Source: an uncultured Rhizobium sp. (GTDB lineage: Bacteria; Pseudomonadota; Alphaproteobacteria; Rhizobiales; Rhizobiaceae). From it: a stretch of DNA of 64,000 nt. The position numbers were made by a program, and so were the translations under genes. The DNA is taken from contig CAMFIE010000007.1 of the NCBI GenBank assembly GCA_945952315.1, positions 1 through 64,000 on the forward strand. The letters run 5' to 3'. The notes under the pieces were generated by a model. It did not search any database. It had not been told where the DNA came from and saw only the letters and a list, made by a program, of their open reading frames with translations. The number at the start of each line of letters is the position of its first letter. Within the stretch, counting starts at the first letter, position 1. Shown one piece after another: positions 1 through 8,681 of this stretch.

Positions 1-1
1 C

Positions 2-34
2 TGCGCCGACTTCCTCGTGGAAAACCCGGTTTGA
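2..34 (+). CDS. possible C-terminal tail of a gene entering from the left edge
   Basis: The second reading frame runs from the left edge through CADFLVENPV to a TGA at 32-34 and could be the last ten codons of an upstream gene. The other two forward frames also stay open for 16-23 codons, so the choice is weak. No family can be named from ten residues. Confidence 0.25.
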   Translation, partial: CADFLVENPV

Positions 35-145
35 GCCAACAGAATTGATCCAATCAGCTCGAACTCTGCTCTAGTCCTGCCGCTTTGAGTTCGGCGCACG
101 AAAGGTCTATGGCCTTTCAAAACACCGGAAACGGGAGATGAGACA

Positions 146-1180
146 ATGGAACTGGGCCTCTATACTTTTGCGGATGTCAATCCGAACCCGGAAGCGGGCA
201 AGGGGCCGGAAGGTGCGCGCCGACTGAAGGAACTGCTCGAGGAAATCGAGCTTGCGGATCAGGTGGGGCTTGATGTCTTCGGCCTTGGCGAACATCACCG
301 GGCCGATTATGCGGCTTCCGCGCCTGCGGTGATCCTTGCGGCCGCTGCCGCCCGCACGAAGACCATACGCCTGACAAGCGCCGTTTCGGTGATCTCCTCG
401 GATGATCCGGTGCGGGTGTTCCAGCAGTTTGCAACGCTTGATCTTCTTTCACAGGGCCGTGCGGAAATCATGGCCGGGCGCGGCTCCTTCATCGAAAGCT
501 TTCCGCTGTTCGGCTATGACCTTTCCCATTACGACCAGCTTTTTGCCGACCGGCTGGACCTGTTGCTGAAGCTGCGCGAAAGCGAGACAGTGCATTGGGA
601 GGGCTCCACCCGCGCGCCGCTTTCGGGGCAGGGGGTCTATCCGCGCCCGTATCAGGCGGAACTTCCGGTCTGGATCGCGGTCGGTGGCACGCCGCAATCG
701 GTGGCGCGGGCGGGCTATCTCGGCCTGCCGCTCGCGATTGCCATCATCGGCGGCGAGCCGCGCCGCTTTGCGCCGCTTTTCGAACTCTACCGCGAGCAGG
801 GCCGCCGCGCGGGCCATGATCCGGCGAAACTCAAATGCTCGATCAACGTTCATGGCTTTATCGCCGATACGATGGAGCAGGCGGCCGACCAGTATTACGG
901 TCCCCATACGGAGGTGATGAACCGCATCGGTGCCGAGCGCGGCTGGGGTCCGGGCGGTCGGCGCGAATATGACATGACGCGCGGCCCGGATGGCGCCTAT
1001 TTCATCGGCGACCCGGAAAGTGTCGCCGAAAAGATCGTCCGGCATCACCGGCTGTTCGGTAATGACCGCTTCCTGTTGCAGATGGCGATCGGGCCGATGC
1101 CGCACAGCCAGATCATGCGGGGCATCGAGCTTTACGGCACGAAAGTCGCGCCCCTCGTCAGAAAGGCATTGACGCCCTGA
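146..1180 (+). CDS. LLM class flavin-dependent oxidoreductase (luciferase-like monooxygenase)
   Basis: Predicted cytoplasmic flavin-dependent monooxygenase of the bacterial luciferase-like (LLM) superfamily; the substrate cannot be told. The 344-residue length fits one complete TIM barrel. Visible family features are an N-terminal helix-strand-turn ending FGLGEHH (about residues 45-51), the [14 protein letters not shown] segment after the third strand, and [11 protein letters not shown], where the flavin phosphate is usually held. ATG 146 has GGGAG at 133-137, eight bases upstream. The gene stands alone: an intrinsic terminator follows at 1214-1244 and the next gene has its own ribosome site. 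Family assignment is firm, but a physiological role is not inferable from the neighbours. Confidence 0.88.
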   Translation: MELGLYTFADVNPNPEAGKGPEGARRLKELLEEIELADQVGLDVFGLGEHHRADYAASAPAVILAAAAARTKTIRLTSAVSVISSDDPVRVFQQFATLDLLSQGRAEIMAGRGSFIESFPLFGYDLSHYDQLFADRLDLLLKLRESETVHWEGSTRAPLSGQGVYPRPYQAELPVWIAVGGTPQSVARAGYLGLPLAIAIIGGEPRRFAPLFELYREQGRRAGHDPAKLKCSINVHGFIADTMEQAADQYYGPHTEVMNRIGAERGWGPGGRREYDMTRGPDGAYFIGDPESVAEKIVRHHRLFGNDRFLLQMAIGPMPHSQIMRGIELYGTKVAPLVRKALTP

Positions 1181-1213
1181 GCGCCTGCCTGAAATAGGAC
1201 TGCAAAAAAGACC

Positions 1214-1244
1214 GAGCGGCCTTTCCCGGCCGCTCATTGTTTTT
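1214..1244 (+). terminator. intrinsic terminator after the flavin monooxygenase
   Basis: An 8-bp stem, GAGCGGCC (1214-1221) with GGCCGCTC (1228-1235), closes a TTTCCC loop and is followed by ATTGTTTTT. It separates the monooxygenase from the methionine aminopeptidase gene. Confidence 0.85.
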
Positions 1245-1267
1245 GAATGCATGGAACGGACCGTATC

Positions 1268-2023
1268 ATGATCGTGACCAACGATGACGAGCTGCAGAAG
1301 CTGAAGGAGATCGGCCGCATCTGCGCCGAGGCGCTGAAGGTCATGGCCGCCCATCTCCAGCCCGGCATCACCACGCTGGAACTCGACCGGATCGGTCGCA
1401 AGGTGCTGGAAGATAATGGCGCGCAATCGGCACCGGAATTCTGCTACCAGTTTCCGGGCGCGACCTGCATTTCGGTGAATGAGGAAGTGGCCCATGGCAT
1501 TCCGGGCGCGCGGGTGATCGCGCCCGGCGATCTCGTCAATATCGATGTCTCGGCGCTGAAGGACGGCTTCTTTTCCGATACGGGCGCATCCTTTGCGGTG
1601 CCGCCGGTCGCACCCAAGGCGGCGCGGCTGACGCGCGACGGCAAGCGGGCGTTGTGGATCGGCCTCAATCAGGTGCGCGCGGGCGCACCGCTGGCGCAGA
1701 TCGGGCAGGCCATCGGCACATTCGCGCGCAAGAACCGCTATACGCTGATCCGCAATCTGGCGAGCCACGGTGTCGGCCGCTCGCTGCACGAGGAACCGTC
1801 CGAGCTTTCCACCTGGCCGGATCCCGACGAAACGCGGATGATGGAAGATGGCCTCGTCTTCACCATCGAGCCCTTTCTCTCGCTCGGTGGCGAATGGGCC
1901 GAGGATGGCGGTGGCGAGGACACCTGGACGCTTTACAGCGAGCCAAAGGCGCTGACCGTTCAGTTCGAGCACACGGTGGTTGCGACCCGCAACGGCCCGC
2001 TGATCCTGACGCTTGCGGATTGA
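1268..2023 (+). CDS. map: type I methionine aminopeptidase
   Basis: Removes the initiator methionine from nascent proteins in the cytoplasm. At 251 residues it is the length of a bacterial type I enzyme without an N-terminal extension. All five metal ligands are recognisable: two Asp in VNIDVSALKDGFFSDTG, His in ASHGVGRSLHE, Glu in FTIEPF and Glu in QFEHTVV; the substrate-side His is in VAHGIPG. An in-frame ATG at 1247 would add seven residues, but ATG 1268 is preferred because GGAACGGA (1253-1260) sits seven bases before it. Alphaproteobacteria often carry more than one map gene, so this may be a paralogue rather than the only copy. Confidence 0.92.
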   Translation: MIVTNDDELQKLKEIGRICAEALKVMAAHLQPGITTLELDRIGRKVLEDNGAQSAPEFCYQFPGATCISVNEEVAHGIPGARVIAPGDLVNIDVSALKDGFFSDTGASFAVPPVAPKAARLTRDGKRALWIGLNQVRAGAPLAQIGQAIGTFARKNRYTLIRNLASHGVGRSLHEEPSELSTWPDPDETRMMEDGLVFTIEPFLSLGGEWAEDGGGEDTWTLYSEPKALTVQFEHTVVATRNGPLILTLAD

Positions 2024-2142
2024 GCATTAAAAATGGGACAGGTGGAAAATCGGAACTTGATGCAAATCAGGCACCTGCTTTAGGGTCTCACCAATCGAAA
2101 TCCGGGCCTGCGCATGCCGCTCGCCCCAGCAGGTGAAACCCC

Positions 2143-3381
2143 TTGTTCAAGTCCTTCTTTCCCAATCCGCGCCTGTTTTTCCTGTCCGTCGTGCTATGGA
2201 CAATCGTTTGCATCGCCTTGTGGTATGCGGGTATCGATCAGCTTGGTGCCATGATCGGTTTGCCAAATCCTGCGCCAGATGCACCGCCAGTGATTGGAGT
2301 GACCACGTTCATCCAACCCGATTTCGTCTGGTTCTATATCTATTTCGCGGTGATGACGGGGATTTTCTATGCCGCCTGGGCTTACTTCGCCCCTCATCCC
2401 TGGCAACGCTGGTCTGTAGGCGGCTCGGTTCTCATCTTGTTCGTCACCTATTTTCAGGTGCAGGTCAGCCTTGCGATCAACGGCTGGAATGGCCCATTCG
2501 GCGACATGCTGCAGGCGGCGGTTTCCAAATCCCGCGAAGTTCTGCCCTCTGAATTCTACGGCCGCTTCGTGGTGTTCTTCTCCATCGCAGCTGTTGCGGT
2601 CGTGGTGTCTTCGCTCAATTACTTTTTTGTCAGCCACTATGTATTCCGTTGGCGCACGGCCATGAGTGACTTCTATCTCGGTCACTGGCAGCAACTTCGG
2701 CATATCGAGGGCGCATCGCAGCGCGTGCAGGAAGATACGATGCGCTTTGCCAGGATCACCGAATCGCTCGGCGTCAATCTCATCGACAGCGTGATGACAC
2801 TGATTGCATTCACGCCTCTGCTTATAAAGCTTTCCGCCAATGTCACGGAACTGCCGCTGGTCGGCACTATCCCGTATCCACTGGTCTTTTCCGCAATCGT
2901 CTGGTCGATTTTTGGAACTGTGCTGATCGCGGTCTCTGGCTTGAAACTACCGGGACTGGAATTCCGCAACCAGCGCACGGAAGCTGCTTTCCGCAAGGAA
3001 CTGGTGTATGGTGAGGATCACGCAGGCCGGGCGGAAATGTCAATCATGAAGGATCTGTTCCTGAATGTGCGCGAGAGCTACTTCCGCTCCTATTTCCACT
3101 ATATCTACTTCAACATCATCCGTCTTACCTATGCCAATGCAAACACGGTTTTTGCCTGGGTGGTACTGGGGCCGTCTCTGATGGCCGGCCGAATTTCGCT
3201 CGGCATGCTGAACCAGATTTCCGGCGCCTTCTCGCAGGTCACGTCGTCTTTCCAGTATCTGGTCAGCGTCTGGCCGACGATGATCGAACTGCTTTCGATC
3301 TACAAGCGTCTTCAGGCCTTCGAAGCGCAGATCGAGGACAAGCCGCTCGACAGCATCGAGCAGGAAGTGGCGAGCGCCTGA
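2143..3381 (+). CDS. bacA: SbmA/BacA family peptide transporter
   Basis: Inner-membrane SLiPT-type peptide transporter. In rhizobia BacA imports host or antimicrobial peptides and affects very-long-chain fatty acid modification of lipid A. The 412-residue chain matches E. coli SbmA along its length; the strings FFVSHYVFRWRTAM, WQQLRHIEGA, QRVQEDTMRFA and KELVYGED are family signatures. Several hydrophobic segments are visible (about residues 10-30, 65-85, 105-125, 145-165). Translation starts at TTG 2143: the MFKSFFPNP start is conserved in SbmA and AGGTGA lies six bases upstream. No ABC ATPase is adjacent, as expected for a proton-driven transporter. The stop codon overlaps a small palindrome (3379-3393). 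Confidence 0.93.
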   Translation: MFKSFFPNPRLFFLSVVLWTIVCIALWYAGIDQLGAMIGLPNPAPDAPPVIGVTTFIQPDFVWFYIYFAVMTGIFYAAWAYFAPHPWQRWSVGGSVLILFVTYFQVQVSLAINGWNGPFGDMLQAAVSKSREVLPSEFYGRFVVFFSIAAVAVVVSSLNYFFVSHYVFRWRTAMSDFYLGHWQQLRHIEGASQRVQEDTMRFARITESLGVNLIDSVMTLIAFTPLLIKLSANVTELPLVGTIPYPLVFSAIVWSIFGTVLIAVSGLKLPGLEFRNQRTEAAFRKELVYGEDHAGRAEMSIMKDLFLNVRESYFRSYFHYIYFNIIRLTYANANTVFAWVVLGPSLMAGRISLGMLNQISGAFSQVTSSFQYLVSVWPTMIELLSIYKRLQAFEAQIEDKPLDSIEQEVASA

Positions 3382-3401
3382 GCGTATCGCTCACCTGACC
3401 T

Positions 3402-4412
3402 TCACAGGCGGCGCGGCTCCGGTCCGCCGCCTTCCGCCTTTTCCAGCGGCGCGGCCTTTTTCAGGATATCGAGCGCTTGGCCATAGGTCACGCAGGCAAC
3501 ATCCGGCTTCCGGCATGTTTCGGTGAGAAAACGGTCGAGTGCCCGCCAATAGGCTCCGCCATTCATTTCGACAAAATGAAAGCCGAGCTGCAGCGGCACG
3601 CGCTCTCCGGCATATTGCCGCTCGAAGGCGGCGCGATAGGCGGCAAGCGCCCGGTCCTCGAATTCGGCGGAGCGGCTGACATCTTCCTTCGCACGGGAAT
3701 GGCGGGCGTAGAGATTGTAATCCATCGCAATCACCGGCTTTTGCGATGGGCCTTCCGGCACCAGCGGCAGGCCGAAACGGACAAACCCGTCATGCCGGTC
3801 GGGCAGGGCGGGGCCTTTCGTCACCAGACTGGCATCATAGGCAAAGCCCGCTTCCCGTTCGGCATCCGGCAGGGCAGGCCCGGCCGAAAGATAGGGCGCG
3901 CGAAAGCCGCGAATGTCGTTGCGCACGAAATCCCGCCAGCCTTCCGGTTCTTCCGCCGCATGGCCGGATGTTTCGAAGGCGTTGGTCAGGGTTGCCGTGA
4001 AGGTCGAAAATTCGCGCAGCCATTCGGCTCTGGTCCACTGGCCGCCGTCGAAATGGCCGCAGGCATGGCTGGCGATCTCGTGGCCCTCCTGCCGTGCATG
4101 CCAGATATTTCCAAGCCGGGTGATCACCTCGTCATTGGTCTGGGCAAAGCCGGTGGCCGAGCGTCCGGACTTGTGGCGCGGTGCCTGATAGGCGTCCGCA
4201 ACCGGCGTTCCCCGCGCCATCAGAAAGGTGCAGGAGAGAAAATAGGTGAAATGCGCGCCCGTGCGCGCTGCCATTTCCCGGCTTTTCAGCCACAGATCAT
4301 TGTCATGCGCGCCATCGAAGGAGACGATCACCAGTTGTTTCGGCAGACCGTCTCCAGCCGCGGCGGAGACAGGAGGGGTAAGCGCAATGAGTGTGGCAAG
4401 CAGAAAACGCAA
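3402..4412 (-). CDS. secreted polysaccharide deacetylase-like protein (NodB fold)
   Basis: Predicted exported carbohydrate esterase family 4-like protein of 336 residues, acting on a glycan N- or O-acetyl group in the periplasm or envelope. The first 18 residues (MRFLLATLIALTPPVSAA) form a signal peptide. The NodB-type motif 1 appears as VSFDGAHDN and motif 2 as EIASHACGH, giving the Asp and two His metal ligands; RAPYLS is a motif-3-like Arg-Pro segment. The start is TTG at 4412 with GGAG eight bases upstream; no later ATG keeps the signal peptide. It converges on bacA with 20 bp between stop codons. The substrate is not determinable. Confidence 0.8.
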   Translation of the reverse strand: MRFLLATLIALTPPVSAAAGDGLPKQLVIVSFDGAHDNDLWLKSREMAARTGAHFTYFLSCTFLMARGTPVADAYQAPRHKSGRSATGFAQTNDEVITRLGNIWHARQEGHEIASHACGHFDGGQWTRAEWLREFSTFTATLTNAFETSGHAAEEPEGWRDFVRNDIRGFRAPYLSAGPALPDAEREAGFAYDASLVTKGPALPDRHDGFVRFGLPLVPEGPSQKPVIAMDYNLYARHSRAKEDVSRSAEFEDRALAAYRAAFERQYAGERVPLQLGFHFVEMNGGAYWRALDRFLTETCRKPDVACVTYGQALDILKKAAPLEKAEGGGPEPRRL

Positions 4413-4607
4413 TCGAAAACTCCAGTCAAATCAGTCTGATCTTTGTCAAAGGAATGCGGCAAAGCTTTGATGCGGCACCATCGGGCCAAAGGGTCGCGGT
4501 TGATTTCTTCGTATAAGCGAGGGGGGATGGTTCACGCTTGCGCCAAAATGCAGTAGGGAAGACAGCAAGAAGGGCGGAGTTTCGCCCTCGCATCTGGAAA
4601 GAACATC

Positions 4608-5198
4608 ATGACGCTGCTTCTGATCGGCCTTGTCGCCTTCCTCGGCACCCATCTTATCCGCATCATCGCGCCCGGCCTGCGCAACGGCCTGATCGAAAAG
4701 CTCGGCAAATCCGGCTGGAACGGTCTCTATTCGGTGGTCTCGGTCGCCACACTGGCGCTGCTCGTCTATGGTTTCGGTCAGGCGCGGCTCGCAAGCGGCG
4801 AGGCGCTTTGGTACGCGCCGCCGTGGATGGTGCATGTCACTGTCCTGCTGATGTCCATCGCCATGGTGCTTCTCGTCGCAAGCGTGATCCCGGCCGGTTA
4901 CATCGCGGTGAAGACCAGGCATCCGATGATCACCTCGGTCAAGGTCTGGGCGCTTGCGCACCTGCTGGTGAATGGCGAACTCTATGCGATCATCACCTTC
5001 GTTGCCTTCCTCGGCTGGGCGGTCGTGCTGCGCATTGCCGCCAAGCGCCGCACAGCCCGTGGCGAGGCAACCGAGCGCGCCTATATCAGCTGGATCTGGG
5101 ATCTGGTCGCCGTGGTTGTCGGTCTTGGCATCGTCATCGGCTTCATCCATGGCATTCACCTCTGGCTGATCGGCTTGCCGATCCCGATGGCCGGATAA
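4608..5198 (+). CDS. nnrU: NnrU family membrane protein
   Basis: Integral membrane protein of the NnrU family, named for a gene needed for nitric oxide reduction in Rhodobacter, related to the methyltransferase MddA/isoprenylcysteine-type membrane fold. The 196-residue protein has six or so hydrophobic segments and family strings FLGTHLIRI near the N terminus and HPMITSVKVWALAHLLVNG in the middle. ATG 4608 follows GGAAAG. No denitrification genes are in the window, so a NO-related role here is only by family name. A 9-bp hairpin lies directly downstream before the TPR gene. Confidence 0.85.
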   Translation: MTLLLIGLVAFLGTHLIRIIAPGLRNGLIEKLGKSGWNGLYSVVSVATLALLVYGFGQARLASGEALWYAPPWMVHVTVLLMSIAMVLLVASVIPAGYIAVKTRHPMITSVKVWALAHLLVNGELYAIITFVAFLGWAVVLRIAAKRRTARGEATERAYISWIWDLVAVVVGLGIVIGFIHGIHLWLIGLPIPMAG

Positions 5199-5207
5199 GC
5201 GGATCGG

Positions 5208-5230
5208 AGCCCTTTCGCGCGGAAAGGGCT
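5208..5230 (+). terminator. terminator-like hairpin after nnrU
   Basis: AGCCCTTTC (5208-5216) pairs with GAAAGGGCT (5222-5230) around a five-base loop. The following bases (TACAAAACC) lack a U run, so it may be a weak or Rho-assisted terminator, or only a 3'-end stabiliser. Confidence 0.45.
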
Positions 5231-5298
5231 TACAAAACCGGCAATTTATGAGTAGAAGGCCGAAAAGCCTTGAGGCCCGCGGCCACCCGGAGACGTAA

Positions 5299-5970
5299 AT
5301 GGCATTCAACGACGACAGTTTTATCCGCGAAGTGAACGAGGAACTGCGCTCTGACCAGTTCAAGACGGCATGGCAGCGCTATGGCCGCTATATCATTGCT
5401 TTGGCTGTGATTATCGTTGTCGGCACGGCGGGCGAGCGGATCTGGAGCTGGTGGCAGCAGAGCCAGGCCTCGGCTTCCGGTGACCGTTTTCTGGCCGCCG
5501 TCGATCTTGCCAAGGCGAACAAGGCGGACGAAGCGCTGGGCGCGCTGCAATCGCTGGAGAAGGACGGCTTTTCTGCCTATCCGGTGCTGGCCCGCATGCG
5601 CGCGGCCTCGCTGAAGGCGGAAAAGGGCAACGTGCAGGATGCCATCGCCGATTATCAGGCCATTGCGGCTGACAGCGTCATCCCGCCGGCACTGCAGGAT
5701 GTGGCGCATCTGCGTGCGGGCTGGCTGCTTGCCGATACCGCCAAATACGAGCAGGTTTCGGCCGAGGTGGAGGCCCTGACGGCAACCACCAATCCGCTGC
5801 GCCATTCGGCCCGCGAGGTGCTTGGCATTTCCGCCTATCACAACGGTGATTTCAAGCGCGCCAAGGAATGGTTCACGGCGATTGCCAATGACGGCCAGAC
5901 GCCCGCCAATGTGGGCCGTCGCGCCCAGATGCTGCTGGATGTGATTGCCGCCTCCGGCAAGGCGCCATAA
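5299..5970 (+). CDS. YfgM-like tetratricopeptide membrane protein
   Basis: Single-pass inner-membrane protein with a periplasmic TPR domain (TPR_21/YfgM type). In E. coli YfgM works with PpiD beside the SecYEG translocon. Here a short cytoplasmic N terminus (FIREVNEELRSDQF) leads to one membrane helix at about residues 33-53 (IIALAVIIVVGTAGERIWSWW), then helical hairpins including DEALGALQSLEK, DAIADYQAIA and FKRAKEWFTAI. It lies 63 bp upstream of der in the same direction, the arrangement seen in many proteobacteria, where YfgM-BamB-Der are neighbours; bamB is absent here. Function in translocon assistance is inferred from family and context. Confidence 0.82.
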   Translation: MAFNDDSFIREVNEELRSDQFKTAWQRYGRYIIALAVIIVVGTAGERIWSWWQQSQASASGDRFLAAVDLAKANKADEALGALQSLEKDGFSAYPVLARMRAASLKAEKGNVQDAIADYQAIAADSVIPPALQDVAHLRAGWLLADTAKYEQVSAEVEALTATTNPLRHSAREVLGISAYHNGDFKRAKEWFTAIANDGQTPANVGRRAQMLLDVIAASGKAP

Positions 5971-6033
5971 GCGGGTCGCAGCCGAAACAGGATTTACCCG
6001 GCGGGTGCCGGGCAAGAACAAGAAAGAAGCCTG

Positions 6034-7458
6034 ATGAGCTTTACCGTTGCCATTGTCGGCCGCCCGAATGTGGGCAAGTCCACGCTGTTCAACCGTCTGG
6101 TTGGCAAGAAGCTGGCGCTTGTCGATGATACGCCCGGCGTGACCCGGGACCGTCGCCCCGGCGATGCCAAGCTGGTGGATCTGCGCTTCCGCATCATTGA
6201 TACGGCAGGTCTTGAAGAGGCCGCGCCCGATACGCTGCAGGGCCGCATGCGCATGCAGACGGAAACGGCGATCGACGAGGCCGATCTGACGCTGTTTGTG
6301 GTCGATGCCAAGACGGGGCTGACACCCGTGGACCAGAACCTTGCCGAACTGCTGCGCAAGCGCGGCAAGCCGGTCGTGCTGGTGGCCAACAAGTCGGAAG
6401 CGCGCGGCTCGGACGGTGGCTTCTACGATGCCTTCACGCTCGGCCTTGGCGATCCGGTGCCGATTTCGGCTGAACATGGCCAGGGCATGCTCGATCTGCG
6501 CGATGCGATCGTCGAGGCTGTCGGCGAGGATGTCGCCTTTCCCGATGCGGATGACGAGGCGGTGACCGATGTGGTTCTGCCCCGCCTTGCCGAGGGCGAG
6601 GAGGAGAGCGACGAGGAACCCGCCTATGACGAGACCAAGCCGCTGCGCGTTGCCATCGTGGGTCGCCCGAACGCTGGCAAGTCCACGCTGATCAACCGCT
6701 TCCTCGGTGAAGACCGGCTTCTCACCGGCCCGGAAGCCGGCATTACCCGCGATTCGATCTCGGTGGAATGGGACTGGCGCGGCCGCACCATCAAGATGTT
6801 CGATACGGCCGGCATGCGCCGCAAGGCCAAGGTGACGGAGAAGCTCGAAAAGCTGTCGGTTGCCGATGGTCTTCGCGCCATCCGCTTTGCCGAAACCGTG
6901 GTGATCGTGTTCGACAGCACCATTCCGTTTGAAAAGCAGGACCTGCAGATCGTTGATCTGGTGCTGCGCGAAGGCCGGGCCGCCGTGCTTGCCTTCAACA
7001 AATGGGACATGATCGAGGATCGTCAGGCGGTGCTTGCCGATCTTCGCGAAAAGACCGAGCGGCTGCTGCCGCAGGCACGCGGCATCCGGGCGATCACCAT
7101 TTCCGGCCAGACGGGTGATGGTCTGGACCGGCTGATGCAGGCCGTGATCGACACGGACAAGGTCTGGAACAAGCGCATTTCCACCGCGCGGCTCAATCGC
7201 TGGCTGGAACAGCAGCAGATCCAGCATCCGCCACCGGCTGTTTCCGGCCGTCGCCTGAAGCTGAAATACATGACGCAGGTGAAGTCGCGCCCGCCCGCCT
7301 TCATGATTTCCTGCACCCGGCCCGATGCCCTGCCGGAAAGCTATACGCGCTTCCTGATCAATGGCTTGCGCAATGATTTCCAGATGCCGGGCGTGCCGAT
7401 CCGCGTGCATTTCCGCGCCTCGGAAAATCCGTTCGAAGGCCGCAAGAAGAAGATGTGA
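6034..7458 (+). CDS. der: ribosome-associated GTPase Der (EngA)
   Basis: Essential double-GTPase needed for 50S ribosomal subunit assembly. Two tandem G domains are evident: GRPNVGKST at residues 8-16 and GRPNAGKST near residue 212, each followed by a DTAG motif ([16 protein letters not shown]) and an NK/T-type base-recognition motif (ANKSEA, FNKWDM). The C-terminal KH-like domain ends in the basic tail FEGRKKKM. At 474 residues it is slightly longer than E. coli Der, as usual for rhizobia; an acidic linker (about residues 170-205) joins the two domains. ATG 6034 follows AGAAAGAAG. It is probably cotranscribed with the upstream TPR gene. Confidence 0.96.
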   Translation: MSFTVAIVGRPNVGKSTLFNRLVGKKLALVDDTPGVTRDRRPGDAKLVDLRFRIIDTAGLEEAAPDTLQGRMRMQTETAIDEADLTLFVVDAKTGLTPVDQNLAELLRKRGKPVVLVANKSEARGSDGGFYDAFTLGLGDPVPISAEHGQGMLDLRDAIVEAVGEDVAFPDADDEAVTDVVLPRLAEGEEESDEEPAYDETKPLRVAIVGRPNAGKSTLINRFLGEDRLLTGPEAGITRDSISVEWDWRGRTIKMFDTAGMRRKAKVTEKLEKLSVADGLRAIRFAETVVIVFDSTIPFEKQDLQIVDLVLREGRAAVLAFNKWDMIEDRQAVLADLREKTERLLPQARGIRAITISGQTGDGLDRLMQAVIDTDKVWNKRISTARLNRWLEQQQIQHPPPAVSGRRLKLKYMTQVKSRPPAFMISCTRPDALPESYTRFLINGLRNDFQMPGVPIRVHFRASENPFEGRKKKM

Positions 7459-7491
7459 CGCTTGTGTCGCTCCGCTTTTCCCGAGACGGGA

Positions 7492-8415
7492 TCAGCGGTC
7501 GCCCGCGCGCATGCTGACCCGCACCAGCGCGCCTTTCTGCGCAATCACTTCCGCCGTGACGATCGAAGCCTTGCGGGCCGCGCGCTCTGCCGTGTCGCCC
7601 TCCATCAGCCGGGCAATGAAGGCGCCGTTGAAGCTGTCGCCAGCCGCAGTCCTGTCCACCACCCAGGGGGCGGGGGCGGCGGGGATCGACTGGATGCGCC
7701 CGCCTGCGAGCAGCATGGAGCCTTCCGGCCCCCGCTTCACCACAACGGTTTCCACGCCGATTGCCTGATAGCGGGCGATGGAATCCTCTGCCGATAGCAC
7801 GCCGAGATGCGCCTGCTCCTCATCCAGCGCTGTCAGAACCACGGAGGAAGCCCGCGCCGCCTCGGCCAGCACCGTGCGCAGCGCATCGCGACTTTCCCAA
7901 AGCTCGGGCCGAATGTTCGGATCGAAGCAGACCGTGGCTCCGGCGGCACGCGCCCGGCGAAGCTCCGCCAGCAGCGTCTCGCGATCTTCGGCCGAGAGGA
8001 TCGCCATGGTGATGCCGGAGAAATGGATGTAGTCCGCCCGCGCCATGGTGCTGCGCAGCCGGGCCGGATCGGCCGCAAGCTTGCGCGCCGCAGACGTGTC
8101 GCGCCAGTGCTGCAGCACCCGGTCTCCATATTCATCGATGGTGATCATCGACAGGCCGATATTGCGCCCCGGCACGATCTGCACCGAGGCAATGCCGATG
8201 CCCGCCTCATGCAGAAAGCCGAGGAGCGTTGCGGAAAAGCTATCATTGCCAAGCGCGGTCATGAGTTCCACCGGCGTGGTCTTTGGCAGAAGCTCGCGCG
8301 CATACCAGGCCGTCACGAATGTATCGCCTGCAAAGGCCGGGCGGAAAAGCCCGCCTTCCACCGGCGAAAGCTCCATCATGCATTCCCCGATGCACAGAAG
8401 ATGATGTGGATTCAT
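7492..8415 (-). CDS. kdgK: PfkB family sugar kinase, probable 2-keto-3-deoxygluconate kinase
   Basis: Cytoplasmic ribokinase/PfkB-fold carbohydrate kinase of 307 residues. GECMMELS near the N terminus is typical of 2-dehydro-3-deoxygluconokinase, and DRTAAGDSFNGAF near residue 245 is the PfkB C-terminal signature with the catalytic Asp. CFDPNIRPELW is the central family segment. KdgK feeds KDG from uronate breakdown into the Entner-Doudoroff pathway; the exact substrate here is inferred. The preferred start is ATG 8415 with GGGAAA about seven bases upstream; TTG 8433 would add six residues. It converges on der and is divergent from the alpha-glucosidase gene, with 266 bp between the start codons. 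Confidence 0.83.
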   Translation of the reverse strand: MNPHHLLCIGECMMELSPVEGGLFRPAFAGDTFVTAWYARELLPKTTPVELMTALGNDSFSATLLGFLHEAGIGIASVQIVPGRNIGLSMITIDEYGDRVLQHWRDTSAARKLAADPARLRSTMARADYIHFSGITMAILSAEDRETLLAELRRARAAGATVCFDPNIRPELWESRDALRTVLAEAARASSVVLTALDEEQAHLGVLSAEDSIARYQAIGVETVVVKRGPEGSMLLAGGRIQSIPAAPAPWVVDRTAAGDSFNGAFIARLMEGDTAERAARKASIVTAEVIAQKGALVRVSMRAGDR

Positions 8416-8681
8416 GGTCGGTTTCCCTAACAATGCGGAATTCGCCGCGAACGCATTATAAATCGATTGAAATTACGTCATGGCTGCCTATGGTACGCGC
8501 GAAAGTGGATGCGAATCCATCTACTGCCTTTCTTGATTAGGAAATCATAAACCGATGCGGGCGCTTGTGCACCCGTTTACGGATCAGGTGAGGGCAGGAT
8601 AGACTGTATTCCTGTTGAAAACCCCGGTTATCGTGGCTTAAAGGCTGCAAACGGTGTGAGGCGGAAGGGACGAGAACGAGA

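Noticed and set aside
5230-7410. A 726-codon open frame on the minus strand opposite the TPR and der genes
   Set aside because: It is antisense to two well-recognised genes. Long antisense frames are common in GC-rich DNA, and the product has low-complexity His/Arg/Gln composition with no domain.
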